A stretch of DNA of 61,227 nucleotides, from contig JALUUM010000022.1 of assembly GCA_027021365.1 (NCBI GenBank), forward strand, positions 83,150 to 144,376, written 5' to 3'. A program made the translations under genes and the position numbers. The notes under the pieces are model-generated. The model worked only from the letters and a program-made list of their open reading frames with translations, was not told the origin of the DNA and searched no databases. The stretch comes from Spirochaetales bacterium. GTDB taxonomy: Bacteria; Spirochaetota; Spirochaetia; SZUA-6. Below, piece after piece: positions 50,827 to 59,492 of the stretch (positions within the stretch are counted from its first letter, which is position 1; every line of letters begins with the position of its first letter).

Positions 50827-51930
50827 ATGTATAATGCTAAAAATAGAAAAGAAATTGTAGATGATAATATTGTAGTAGTATCAATTGATAGGATTAAATT
50901 ATCATTTCAATTAAATAATAAACATATTAGAGGATATTCTCGTGATCCATTAAATAAGTATTTTAAATATTTAGAAAATGTCATTGTTAACAGACCTTTA
51001 GAAATTGGTTTGTATTATATTTATAAAAACAGAAAAATGGAAGAGCATACAGTTTTTGTGGGGTCTGTTCCTCTTGAGAGTTCAAAAGAATTGATAGAAA
51101 AAAGGTTCAAATCAATAAAAAAACCAGTAAAAAAAATGAAAATAAAAGGTCATATATTTAATTATTCGTATAAAACAACCTATGAACATAAAGAATATAA
51201 AATTATTGGTTTCAATCAAAAAATCCGAATAACAAAAAATAAGAATTATCTAATTTTAGAGATTAATGATATTTTACAAGAAAAACCAAAGCAAACAATA
51301 TTTACAGATATACGTAGAGCCTTAGAGTTTTTAGTTAAAACTAAAGTAATCAATTATAATTATAGAAGTAAGGATACTTATTGTCCTCGTTATAGAGCTT
51401 ATCATCTCTTGAAGAATATAAAGATTTCTGAAATAGAAATTGCCTTTGATTTTATTTATAAATATGGAAATTATTTTTATGATGTACTTTCACAAGCAAA
51501 TCATAATAATTTAGAGTTTGTACAATTTGAAAATACAATTTATTGGAATAATTCTTATGATTTCTCCCATAGATGGAAATGGAAGTATTATAATAAGAGT
51601 TTAAAAGATAGAATTGATAATAAAAGTGAATTAGATGAACCTATAGAAGGAGATATTTATAGATTTGAAATTACAGTAGGACGTAATAGTATTGCTAATA
51701 TACTTACCTTAAATGATCTTAAACACAAACAACCGATGATTCTTTCATTATTAAAAAATAGAATCTCTATTGGGTTTACCCATTTCTTCAAGCAATTTGA
51801 TTATGCTATATTAAGAAATCTTATTGAAGATATTAGAATAAAACATCCTAATATTAATACTAATAATATTACAAAGAAAAATTATATTAAAATACTAAAA
51901 GAGCTTCTTATAATGAGATATGTTGCATAA
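50827..51930 (+). CDS. Probable Rep_trans-type replication initiator
   Basis: A soluble protein of 367 residues. Features recalling rolling-circle initiators of the Rep_trans/MobT group are KISEIEIAFDFIYKYG (like the RxDxAxDF motif) and, downstream, WKWKYYNKSLKDR followed by GDIYRFEITVGR. That order, tyrosine-lysine then acidic RxE strand, is typical of the family. The N terminus (1-180) is lysine-rich and unrecognised. The similarity is weak, so this is a motif-based call. It lies downstream of int and xis-like genes, with a 10-base inverted repeat before it, which supports a circular replicating or conjugative-type intermediate. Confidence 0.5.
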   Translation: MYNAKNRKEIVDDNIVVVSIDRIKLSFQLNNKHIRGYSRDPLNKYFKYLENVIVNRPLEIGLYYIYKNRKMEEHTVFVGSVPLESSKELIEKRFKSIKKPVKKMKIKGHIFNYSYKTTYEHKEYKIIGFNQKIRITKNKNYLILEINDILQEKPKQTIFTDIRRALEFLVKTKVINYNYRSKDTYCPRYRAYHLLKNIKISEIEIAFDFIYKYGNYFYDVLSQANHNNLEFVQFENTIYWNNSYDFSHRWKWKYYNKSLKDRIDNKSELDEPIEGDIYRFEITVGRNSIANILTLNDLKHKQPMILSLLKNRISIGFTHFFKQFDYAILRNLIEDIRIKHPNINTNNITKKNYIKILKELLIMRYVA

Positions 51931-52165
51931 AAAACCTAAATTATTGTGAATTTGTAAAGAATAATTACTTGTGATATCATTGAAATATATTCAAATTATA
52001 AATCTAAAAATATATAAATGGTAAATATGATATGTGTAAAAAGAAAAATAAGGAGAGATGCTAAAAGGGAAATATAAACAATTGTTCTTATACCACCAAA
52101 GTGGAGGGATAAGAGCAATGAATATATGCATATGTTGTGTGTAATTCAATCCACAGGAATAGAAA

Positions 52166-52981
52166 ATGATTAAGATAAATAATAATTTAATATCTGAAGA
52201 CGATAATAAACGTTCAAAATTTATTTATAATTTTTTACAGAGTCGAAAACCCATCAATTCAAATGAGGATTTAATTATTCCAAAAGTAGTTATACATTAC
52301 TGGCATTCTTTAGATGAATTACCTGATGATGTTTTTAATTGCATTGAAAGTTGGAAGTCTCTTAAAGATAAGGGATTTGAATTTAGATTATTCAGTGACG
52401 ACTCAGCTAAAGAGTTTATTTCTAATAATTTAGGTAAAGAGTATTTAGTGTCATACTTAAAATGTCATCATCCCGCAATGAGATGTGATTATTTTAGATT
52501 ATGTTATCTATATGTAAAAGGAGGTTTTTATGTTGACTCTGATGAGTTGTATTTAAATGAAGAAATTGATTTTCTTTTTAAAAACAACAATATTAAAATT
52601 CAGCCTTTATGTTATAGTATAGAAAATGAAAAAATGATTGATGTAGAAAATTTTCTCATCAAACCATATATCAGTACTAATATTTATTATTTTAATAATA
52701 ATCCCATTGTAGCACCACCATTTCATGAATTAATTTTAATTGCTTTAAATAGGGCTACAGATAAATTGTTGATGGAAGAAAATATCTTAGATATTCAATC
52801 AACAACTGGTCCTGGTAATTTAAGTGCTTCAATAGTTTATTATCTTTTGGATGGAAATGAAAAAATAGATATAATTGATAACTGGGATTCTATTTCCAAA
52901 AGCCTTTGGCCTTTAAGCTATAGAAATGATGACAGAAATTGGAGAATCTATAATGGCAATAATAAAAAATGGTTTAAGTAA
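52166..52981 (+). CDS. Glycosyltransferase with DXD motif (GT32-like)
   Basis: A glycosyltransferase of 271 residues of the capsular/OCH1/toxin-like sugar-binding group. The hallmark start IPKVVIHYWHSLDELPDDVF, the FRLFSDDSAKEFI segment, HHPAMRCDYFRLCYLYVKGG and the metal-binding YVDSDE are present. It probably acts on the cytoplasmic side of the membrane in surface-polysaccharide synthesis. A Shine-Dalgarno-like AGGAA precedes the ATG. The gene-free 235 bases before it show nothing clear. The three-domain fusion gene follows after nine bases. Confidence 0.85.
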   Translation: MIKINNNLISEDDNKRSKFIYNFLQSRKPINSNEDLIIPKVVIHYWHSLDELPDDVFNCIESWKSLKDKGFEFRLFSDDSAKEFISNNLGKEYLVSYLKCHHPAMRCDYFRLCYLYVKGGFYVDSDELYLNEEIDFLFKNNNIKIQPLCYSIENEKMIDVENFLIKPYISTNIYYFNNNPIVAPPFHELILIALNRATDKLLMEENILDIQSTTGPGNLSASIVYYLLDGNEKIDIIDNWDSISKSLWPLSYRNDDRNWRIYNGNNKKWFK

Positions 52982-52990
52982 TAGAACAAG

Positions 52991-55201
52991 ATGAATATTA
53001 TAACTGGTAACAAAAGAATTCTATTCCTTAAATACAAATTAAAACGATTAATAAGAGGAATTATTAAACAAGAAAAGCTTAATGCCTTCGGACAATACAA
53101 GAATCAACTAAATATAGTATATATTATTAATCTTGACAGACAAAAAGAAAGATGGAACTTAATCCAAGAAGAACTAAAATCAATACAGGTAAAAAATAGT
53201 AAAACCCTTTTTAATTTTTCTGAAAGATTTTCTGCAATTGATGCAAATAAACAATCACTAAATACAAATAAGATAAAACCAACTTATAAACTAGAGGATC
53301 AATATTTTGTTGACCCCAACCCACAATTATTAAATATTATTCGAGAAAAAGAGGTTAATATAGAATTAACTGAACAAGAAAAAGCAGTTGCTTTGTCTCA
53401 CATCTCAATATGGGAGAAAATCGTAAAAGACAATATTCATAATGCTCTTATTATAGAAGATGATGTTTATTATGAAAATAAATTCTCAAATAAATTGAAT
53501 TCTTTATGGGCAGAAATTACAGAGTCTGAAATTGAATTTGACTTAATTTATTTATCATTTAAAAAAGTAGACTTCAATCCAAATATAAAAAGAATATCAG
53601 ATAATATATCAATCCCTAAAAGAGGTATCTGGTGGTTTTCAGGGTATATTTTATCCAATAAAGGAGCAAAGAAACTTCTAAATGAACTTCCTATTGTAGG
53701 ACCTATTGACTTATGGATTAATCATAAATTTAAAGATATTAAAGTCTATACATATAATGAATCAATAATCAACCAAAAACTTTTTTTAGATTCTGATAAT
53801 AACTACTCTATACTGCCAATACTATCTCAAATCGGTATAAAATCAAATAAAACCTTTATTGATCTAGATAAGTTAAAAGGACGTAATCCGGTTTTTATTT
53901 TTAACTTAGGCACCAGTGACAAAATAAATCTATTGAAACTTGAAATATTACTAAGTTTGAACAGTTACCGAGCATATTTTAACAAATCAGAAAAAGAGTC
54001 AACCCATGTAGTTGATTTGATTAAAAGAAAAGAAACATTGTTATTTGATGCTTATATAGGTTTTGATTCGATTATATACCTGATACCTGATATAATTAAC
54101 TTTTATCCCAATGCTATCTTTATCATTATATACAAAAAAAATAGTGATTTACCCCAAGAAATTTCCCAGCTTAGTAGTAAAAAACTTTTTAAAATAAACT
54201 CAAATAATATTAGTAATATACCTAAAGAGGTATCAAAATTACTAAAAATCAGGTATTGGAATATTGATTACAAAACAACGGATAATTTCTATCTAAATAG
54301 TAATTACAATGTCATGAAAATAAAGCTCACTAATAATTATAAATATTTAGAACACGATGTAAACCCATGGATAATACCGATTCAAAACATAAACAATTAT
54401 TTGCCAAATGGTTTTAAAATTAATGAAATAATTCCCATTGCTAAACATAAGGAGAATAGGTTTGACCTTTTTAAAAAAATAGATTTAAGGTTTTGGCAGA
54501 TATTAGAAGACACTTTCCCTTCAAATCAAGCCCAATTTTCGAAAGATAATTTTAAACTATTAGATAATTCTGGCTTTAAGTTAGAAGTAACTAATCGAAA
54601 TCAGAAAGAAAAAGAATACTCTTCAGCTTCAATAGTTTCTAAAAAACAATATTTATATGGCAGTTTTGAAATTTCAATGAAACCAATTAAAGGGGAAGGT
54701 ATTATTTCAGCTTTTTTCTTGCATAGAAACGATCCTTGGCAAGAGATTGATGTTGAATTTTTAGGTAATGACACAACAAAAGTTTTGTTAAATGTGTACT
54801 ATAACCCAGGAGTGGAATATATAAAATATAATTATGGGGTAAAAGGAACACCCATATTAATAGATTTAGGATTTGATGCTTCTGAAGACTTTCATATTTA
54901 TAGAATTGAATGGGAGCATCATGAAATTAGATGGTATATTTGTAATAAAATTATTCATGTTAGAAAATATTGGACTCCAACTCCTATACCTAATCTTCCA
55001 TTAGCTATATATGTAAATGCTTGGATTACTAACTCGGAAGATTTGGCTGGAAAATTTGATAAGAAAATATTGCCAAGAACATCACAAATAAAATACATAA
55101 AGATATTTAATTTTGATTATAAAAATAAAGAACTACACACAACAAGCAATATAAAAAATTGGGCAGAGAGTGATAAGTATGAACGAAGTAGCATTAAATA
55201 A
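52991..55201 (+). CDS. Three-domain fusion: GT25 glycosyltransferase, sulfotransferase-like, GH16 glycosidase
   Basis: This protein of 736 residues has three parts. Residues about 42-262 are a GT25-type LPS glycosyltransferase (VYIINLDRQKERW at 43-55, VALSHISIWEKIV, and the metal site IIEDDVYY at 154-161). Residues about 298-425 resemble a sulfotransferase: NPVFIFNLG replaces the usual nucleotide-sulfate loop, and PNAIFIIIYKKNSD matches the later strand. The loop is degenerate, so activity is doubtful. Residues about 490-710 are a GH16-like jelly roll, with the catalytic EIDVEF at 585-590 and a long C-terminal strand set. It has no signal peptide, unusual for GH16. It is translated nine bases after the GT32-like gene. 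Confidence 0.78.
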   Translation: MNIITGNKRILFLKYKLKRLIRGIIKQEKLNAFGQYKNQLNIVYIINLDRQKERWNLIQEELKSIQVKNSKTLFNFSERFSAIDANKQSLNTNKIKPTYKLEDQYFVDPNPQLLNIIREKEVNIELTEQEKAVALSHISIWEKIVKDNIHNALIIEDDVYYENKFSNKLNSLWAEITESEIEFDLIYLSFKKVDFNPNIKRISDNISIPKRGIWWFSGYILSNKGAKKLLNELPIVGPIDLWINHKFKDIKVYTYNESIINQKLFLDSDNNYSILPILSQIGIKSNKTFIDLDKLKGRNPVFIFNLGTSDKINLLKLEILLSLNSYRAYFNKSEKESTHVVDLIKRKETLLFDAYIGFDSIIYLIPDIINFYPNAIFIIIYKKNSDLPQEISQLSSKKLFKINSNNISNIPKEVSKLLKIRYWNIDYKTTDNFYLNSNYNVMKIKLTNNYKYLEHDVNPWIIPIQNINNYLPNGFKINEIIPIAKHKENRFDLFKKIDLRFWQILEDTFPSNQAQFSKDNFKLLDNSGFKLEVTNRNQKEKEYSSASIVSKKQYLYGSFEISMKPIKGEGIISAFFLHRNDPWQEIDVEFLGNDTTKVLLNVYYNPGVEYIKYNYGVKGTPILIDLGFDASEDFHIYRIEWEHHEIRWYICNKIIHVRKYWTPTPIPNLPLAIYVNAWITNSEDLAGKFDKKILPRTSQIKYIKIFNFDYKNKELHTTSNIKNWAESDKYERSSIK

Positions 55202-55216
55202 ATGGTGTAGTAAATT

Positions 55217-55248
55217 GAAAGTTTGGTGTTTTAAAATGCCCAACTTTC
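55217..55248 (+). terminator. Hairpin after the glycosyltransferase pair
   Basis: GAAAGTTTGG (55217-55226) pairs with CCCAACTTTC (55239-55248) with one weak pair. No clear T run follows, so termination is only probable. Confidence 0.4.
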
Positions 55249-55320
55249 CATATTGCCAGTCGTTATCAGCAAGCAAAGAGATAGAAACATATGAAAGTAA
55301 ATGATGTAAGAAATTGGAAA

Positions 55321-55636
55321 AGTCAAGTAGAATTCACATACCTGTGGAAAATAGTTTTCACATAGGAGTGGAAAGTGATTTTCACATACCGATGGAAAAT
55401 AAAATTCCCATAGTACTAGACAGCTTCAACCTCCTTCCTCTTTAATAATCTATATGATTCACCGGTAAGGGTGAAAATATTTGCATGATGTAAGAGCCCA
55501 CTCATATTACCCCTAAATCAGTTTGTACATCTTTTTGTTTCCCATCTTCTACTCCCAAATATTTCTCAGGAGTATTTTACTGGGAATTCTATTTACCTTC
55601 CCTATGTGAATTCAGTTTACCATTTCCATAATAGAA
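55321..55636 (-). mobile_element. Internally deleted IS21-family element (miniature relic)
   Basis: Both ends and both gene ends of an IS21-type element survive in about 300 bases. GAATTCACATA (55330-55340) is inverted as TATGTGAATTC (55603-55613), and AATTCCCA (55403-55410) is inverted as TGGGAATT (55581-55588). The right end has three spaced copies of a (T)TCACATA-x(5-7)-TGGAAA unit (55333-55398), as IS21 ends do. On the minus strand the first ten codons of an istA-like frame (55545-55513) are joined to the last 29 codons of istB. No transposase remains, so it could move only in trans. Confidence 0.7.
55416..55505 (-). pseudogene. istB: 3' end of istB
   Basis: The minus-strand frame 55505-55416 encodes a short peptide containing LLHHANIFTLTGESYRLLKR and then a TAG. 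This matches the C terminus of IstB helper ATPases (compare the usual LLHHS-x-GESYRLK ending). The rest of the gene, including the Walker motifs, is gone. Confidence 0.7.
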
Positions 55637-55859
55637 TTAAAAACGGATTTTCTATTGCTGAGACGTTTGAGGATTATCGTAGAGCAAACTTTTTGCTTAA
55701 ATAATATAATTTAACCCTAAAAAATATTATTTTGTGATTTGTTTGTATTCATTAAAGATAATTTCCCTCATCTCTCTATCTCAAATGAAAGATAGAATTG
55801 AATCTAATATGGCTCAATTTGATTACCATAGAAAATTATAATATGTTATTATAACAAAT

Positions 55860-55997
55860 ATGCTAGATATAAATAATAGAATAACACAGTTGCCAGGAGA
55901 TCTTTTCTCTATAAAATCAGAATATCTCAATAAAATTGAATCTTTGTCAATTAACAATATTGAAAGTTCAATAGTGCTTATTGGAAAAGCTGGATGA
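55860..55997 (+). pseudogene. 5' fragment of a P-loop ATPase gene cut by an IS end
   Basis: An ATG-started frame of 45 codons ends IESSIVLIGKAG and then stops. IVLIGKAG is the first half of a Walker A motif (GKxGxGKS), and the next bases TGATCAACG begin an IS21-like end. The remainder of the ATPase gene is missing. What the ATPase did is unknown; a STAND- or AAA-type protein would fit. Confidence 0.6.
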
Positions 55998-56150
55998 TCA
56001 ACGTCAATTATTTTTCCCGGTTAACGACAATTAAAATTCCCGTTTTTTAGGGGGTATCCAAATACCATCTGACTTCCAAAGGTTCATGGCTAATTCACAA
56101 TCATCTGTATTAAAATAGAATGCTTGCTTAATCGGAAAAAAGAACCTGAA
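55995..56150 (-). mobile_element. Second IS21-like end with a gene tail
   Basis: TGATCAACGT begins at 55995 and is followed by two spaced repeats, CAATTATTTTTCCCG (56005-56019) and CAATTAAAATTCCCG (56028-56042), the multiple-repeat style of IS21 ends. On the minus strand a frame ends in NTDDCELAMNLWKSDGIW then IPPKKREF and a TAA at 56033-56031, probably the 3' end of an IS gene that I cannot name. The element's other end is not found, so it is truncated. A palindromic hairpin follows at about 56159-56187. Confidence 0.5.
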
Positions 56151-56351
56151 AAAAGACTGATAAAACTATTTAAAATAGTCTTTTATCATTCTTTTACGAA
56201 TAATTTCTTCATAAATAAAGCAGGAAAATGAATTTCTGGTAACTGTAAAAAAATGTTACACATAAATTTAGAGAATATTTGCTTTTAAATAATATATATG
56301 TTACATTACATAAAGTATCTTATGTAATAAATGAACGAAAAGGATATGATT

Positions 56352-57236
56352 ATGACAGAGCTAAAAACCCAAAATATTGAGGAAGTAAATCTAGATAAAA
56401 AAGCCAAAAAATTGATTCTTTCCATCAATGATCATTATTCTGATGATATTAATTTAATGGTTAAATGGCTGAATGAAAAGAACTTAAGGTTTGATCAAGA
56501 AGGAGTGGAATTGTATTTAAAATATATTCGAGGTGTAAGAGCTAATGGCAGACGTTATTCTGCTCGGAGTTATAATAAAAAAATCTCTGCAATTAAAAAC
56601 CGTATTAGGATTCTATTTAAGTTATCTCCAAAAAGTATTAGTGATATAGAGAAATTAAAATTACAGGCTTACCTTGATGGAATGAAGTACAAAAAAATCA
56701 GTCTGGCAGATGTAGCAATAACAGATGAGAAAGTTCTGTCCCCGGAAGAAATAAAATTACTTATTGAAAAGGCAGATAAAAGGCTTTCTCTGTTTATTGA
56801 ATTTCTATCTAAAACCGGCTGTCGTATTTCTGAGATGCTGAATATTCTTTTAAGTGACTGTAAAAGAAAACTTAAGAATTATGAAATAAGGGTCTTAGGC
56901 AAAGGTAATAAAGAAAGGACTATTTTTATAAGTAAAGAGTTGTATAACAGAATAGTAAACGAATTTAAGGATGATACTTATTTATTTGGGCATGGCGGAA
57001 AGCCTTATAACAGAATTGCTGTTACTAACAGGGTAAAAATAATGGGTAAAATCTATTTAGACAAATCCATTAATGCTCATATGCTTAGGCATTCTTTCAT
57101 AACCACAGCTTTAAATAAAGGTGTACCGATTGAAAAAGTCTCAAGGTATGTTGGACATAGTTCCGTGAATATAACTGACAAGAAATACAATCATAATGGA
57201 TTAACTTTTGATGATTTTAAAAATGTGATGGATTGA
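56352..57236 (+). CDS. Second tyrosine recombinase (XerC/D-like)
   Basis: A recombinase of 294 residues. A SAM-like N-terminal domain (about 10-110) precedes the catalytic domain. Catalytic residues are the arginine in SKTGCRISEMLNI, the lysine in VLGKGNKERTIFI, HMLRHSF (His, Arg), the second His in YVGHSS, and the tyrosine in DKKYNHNG. All are present. I chose the ATG at 56352, seven bases after AAAAGGA; earlier ATGs at 56331 and 56346 share the frame. It is a different subfamily from the integrase at 48324 and has no arm-binding domain. It could serve another element, invert DNA or resolve dimers. Confidence 0.88.
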   Translation: MTELKTQNIEEVNLDKKAKKLILSINDHYSDDINLMVKWLNEKNLRFDQEGVELYLKYIRGVRANGRRYSARSYNKKISAIKNRIRILFKLSPKSISDIEKLKLQAYLDGMKYKKISLADVAITDEKVLSPEEIKLLIEKADKRLSLFIEFLSKTGCRISEMLNILLSDCKRKLKNYEIRVLGKGNKERTIFISKELYNRIVNEFKDDTYLFGHGGKPYNRIAVTNRVKIMGKIYLDKSINAHMLRHSFITTALNKGVPIEKVSRYVGHSSVNITDKKYNHNGLTFDDFKNVMD

Positions 57237-57303
57237 TAAATAGGAAACTTGAAGTTGAAAAATATTTAGCAAAATATATAATCTTAAATAGAAGGAATAA
57301 GAT

Positions 57304-57621
57304 ATGAAAAAAATAATTATATTGTTAATTTGCATTTTGTTTTTTTCAACCATAATATATGCAGAAAATAATAATATTTTTCAGATTGTAGCTTCTGGTA
57401 ATATAGATGAATTGAAGAAGGCAATAGAAAATGGCGTAGATGTAAATGCTACTAAAGATGCTATTGTATATGGACAAAAGGCTGGAAGCTATACATTATC
57501 TCTGAAAAAGGAAACTGGGGAGGAGTATTTTAAAGGTACTATAACAATCCTAATGTATGTTTCTGCTAACAATAATAACCCAGCTTTAATAAAACTACTC
57601 ATTATAAGAATTGAAAAATAA
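57304..57621 (+). CDS. Short exported ankyrin-type protein, probably truncated
   Basis: This protein of 105 residues has a signal peptide (MKKIIILLICILFFSTIIYA) and one ankyrin-like unit (FQIVASGNIDELKKAIENGV, then DVNA). A non-ankyrin stretch and a partial unit (TILMYVSANNNNPALIKLLI) follow before the stop. The layout matches the start and end of the next gene with most repeats missing, so it looks like a reduced paralogue. The Shine-Dalgarno sequence AGAAGGA is good, so it may still be expressed. Confidence 0.7.
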   Translation: MKKIIILLICILFFSTIIYAENNNIFQIVASGNIDELKKAIENGVDVNATKDAIVYGQKAGSYTLSLKKETGEEYFKGTITILMYVSANNNNPALIKLLIIRIEK

Positions 57622-57679
57622 ACTTATGTATGATATGATATAAAGTACAATAAAAATGGTCTAAAAGGAACGCTAACAC

Positions 57680-58663
57680 ATGAAATTAAAAATTATAATG
57701 CTAATTTATATAGTTATTTTAATAATTTCTGCATACCCAGATACGAATGATTTTTTAGAGACTGTTGCCAAGGGTAACATTTTTGAAATACAAAATGCAA
57801 TAAGAAACGGTGCAAATGTAAATTTTAAGGACAAAAATTATGTAACACCTTTAATGACTGCTATAAGGAACAAACGAGAAATAAAAGTAATAAAATTGTT
57901 ATTAGATAAAGGTGCTGATATAAACGCAAGAGATATATTTGGCATCACTTCACTAGGATATGCTGCAGCAATTAGCCAAGATCTGGAAATAATAAAGTTG
58001 TTATTAGATAAAGGTGCTGATATAAATGCAAGAGATAAATTTGGCAATACACCTTTAGCATACGCTGTAAAGAATAACCAGAATCCTGAAGTAGTGAAGA
58101 TATTACTAAGAAATGGTGCTGATATTAATGCTCTTAATGGCAATGGGACGATGCTTTTTGTATATGCTGCAACTAATACTAAAAACCAAAAAGTGTCAGA
58201 AGTTATGAAAATATTATGTGAGAATGGTGCTAATATTAATGCAGAAAATAAAAAAGGTTTAACACCTTTAATGCTCGTAGTGGCTGATTCAGAAAACCTT
58301 GAAGTGATAAAAGCAATAAAAATATTGTTAGAAAATGGTGCTAATGTAAATGCCAAAAATAAATACGGCTGGACACCTTTAATGTCTGCTGCAGCTTTTA
58401 ATAATAACCCTGAAGTTATAAAAATGCTAATTGATAACGGTGCCGATATTAATGACAGAGACAAGAGTAGAGCTACACCCTTAATGTATGCTGCAATGAA
58501 TAATCAAAATCCTGAAGTAATAAAATTATTGCTAAATAGTGGTGCAGATGCAAAACTTAAAAGTAATGAAGGAAAAACTGCCTTTGATTATGCAGGTGAG
58601 AATAAGAATGTAAAAGGTACTGATGTATACTGGAGATTGAATGATTTGCAATATAAAAAATGA
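57680..58663 (+). CDS. Exported ankyrin-repeat protein
   Basis: This protein of 327 residues has a signal peptide (about 1-20) and about eight ankyrin repeats from residue 24 to 315. The repeats follow the pattern GxTPLxYAxxNNxxExxKLLLxxGADIN, for example TPLAYAVKNNQNPEVVKILL. Repeats two and three are almost identical at DNA level around 57895-58055, a sign of recent duplication. Ankyrin arrays mediate protein binding. With export it may act in the periplasm or outside, for example in toxin-immunity or host-contact roles, but nothing here fixes that. It follows the reduced paralogue by 58 bases. Confidence 0.85.
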   Translation: MKLKIIMLIYIVILIISAYPDTNDFLETVAKGNIFEIQNAIRNGANVNFKDKNYVTPLMTAIRNKREIKVIKLLLDKGADINARDIFGITSLGYAAAISQDLEIIKLLLDKGADINARDKFGNTPLAYAVKNNQNPEVVKILLRNGADINALNGNGTMLFVYAATNTKNQKVSEVMKILCENGANINAENKKGLTPLMLVVADSENLEVIKAIKILLENGANVNAKNKYGWTPLMSAAAFNNNPEVIKMLIDNGADINDRDKSRATPLMYAAMNNQNPEVIKLLLNSGADAKLKSNEGKTAFDYAGENKNVKGTDVYWRLNDLQYKK

Positions 58664-58819
58664 TATTTATTCAGTAATGAGTATTATAAAATAGGTTATT
58701 GAAAATAAATATTATGTTTGGTGATTTTCTTAAATTTTACATAAAGGATATAATATTTAATTGTTTTTTTGATTTTTTCATGATTTCTGCATTCTATTAA
58801 AATGTATTAAGGATTGAGT

Positions 58820-59443
58820 ATGGACAATAACGAACAAAAAGCAATTGTAAACAATGATGAAAGAAAAAGTGATGATGAATATAAACTGAATAAATCCTAT
58901 AAAATTGCTAAAATATCTTTTTTAATAGTTATTCTAATATTGTTATCTGTAATAACTGTTTTTATTTCAAAGTCTTTGCAATATAAAACAATTGTTAATA
59001 ATGGTACAACCATAATAATTGATCTAATAAAAAACGAAGGTATGTTCATTAAGAATGATAAAGTTGAGTATTTTTCTTTAGTGGCTCAAATTGAAAGTCC
59101 CGGATTATTAGAAAACAGTTTAGATGTATTAGATAATGCAAAATTTTCAGCAACAATATATTGGAGACGAGGCATCGTATATTACGGTATTGATGTAACA
59201 CCTTATAATGATAAAATAAAAAAGTTACATAATTCAGGGAGAGGATTTGTAATAATATATTTTGAAGACAGTAATTCTCATTTAATCTATCCTTTGAAAT
59301 TAGCAATGGGTGAAGGGGTAATAGTAACTAATTTTGAAGGTAATCCAACTGGTTTATCCTATAAAGGTAATTTCAAATTAAATCCGTTTGATTTTAAAGC
59401 AATTAATCAAATTGACTTAGTATATTCATTGCCAAATAAATGA
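58820..59443 (+). CDS. Unknown single-pass membrane protein
   Basis: This protein of 207 residues has a charged N terminus (about 1-28), one membrane helix (ISFLIVILILLSVITVFI) and an extracytoplasmic domain of about 155 residues with beta-rich segments. I recognise no family. The ATG at 58820 has AAGGA seven bases upstream, while the frame runs from a TTG at 58814. It stands alone in the island, on the same strand as the ankyrin genes and convergent with the next gene. Confidence 0.65.
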   Translation: MDNNEQKAIVNNDERKSDDEYKLNKSYKIAKISFLIVILILLSVITVFISKSLQYKTIVNNGTTIIIDLIKNEGMFIKNDKVEYFSLVAQIESPGLLENSLDVLDNAKFSATIYWRRGIVYYGIDVTPYNDKIKKLHNSGRGFVIIYFEDSNSHLIYPLKLAMGEGVIVTNFEGNPTGLSYKGNFKLNPFDFKAINQIDLVYSLPNK

Positions 59444-59492
59444 GAAATTGATTCAAAGAAGATGTCAGATCAAATCTTAACTAATACATACG

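Noticed and set aside
55331..55400. Spaced repeats that look like a CRISPR array
   Set aside because: The units are short, only three, unequal and next to istB and its inverted end repeats; they fit IS21 terminal repeats. No cas gene is present.
57838..58464. 208-codon minus-strand frame with repetitive product
   Set aside because: It mirrors the ankyrin repeats on the other strand. The repetition comes from the real gene, and no start signals support it.
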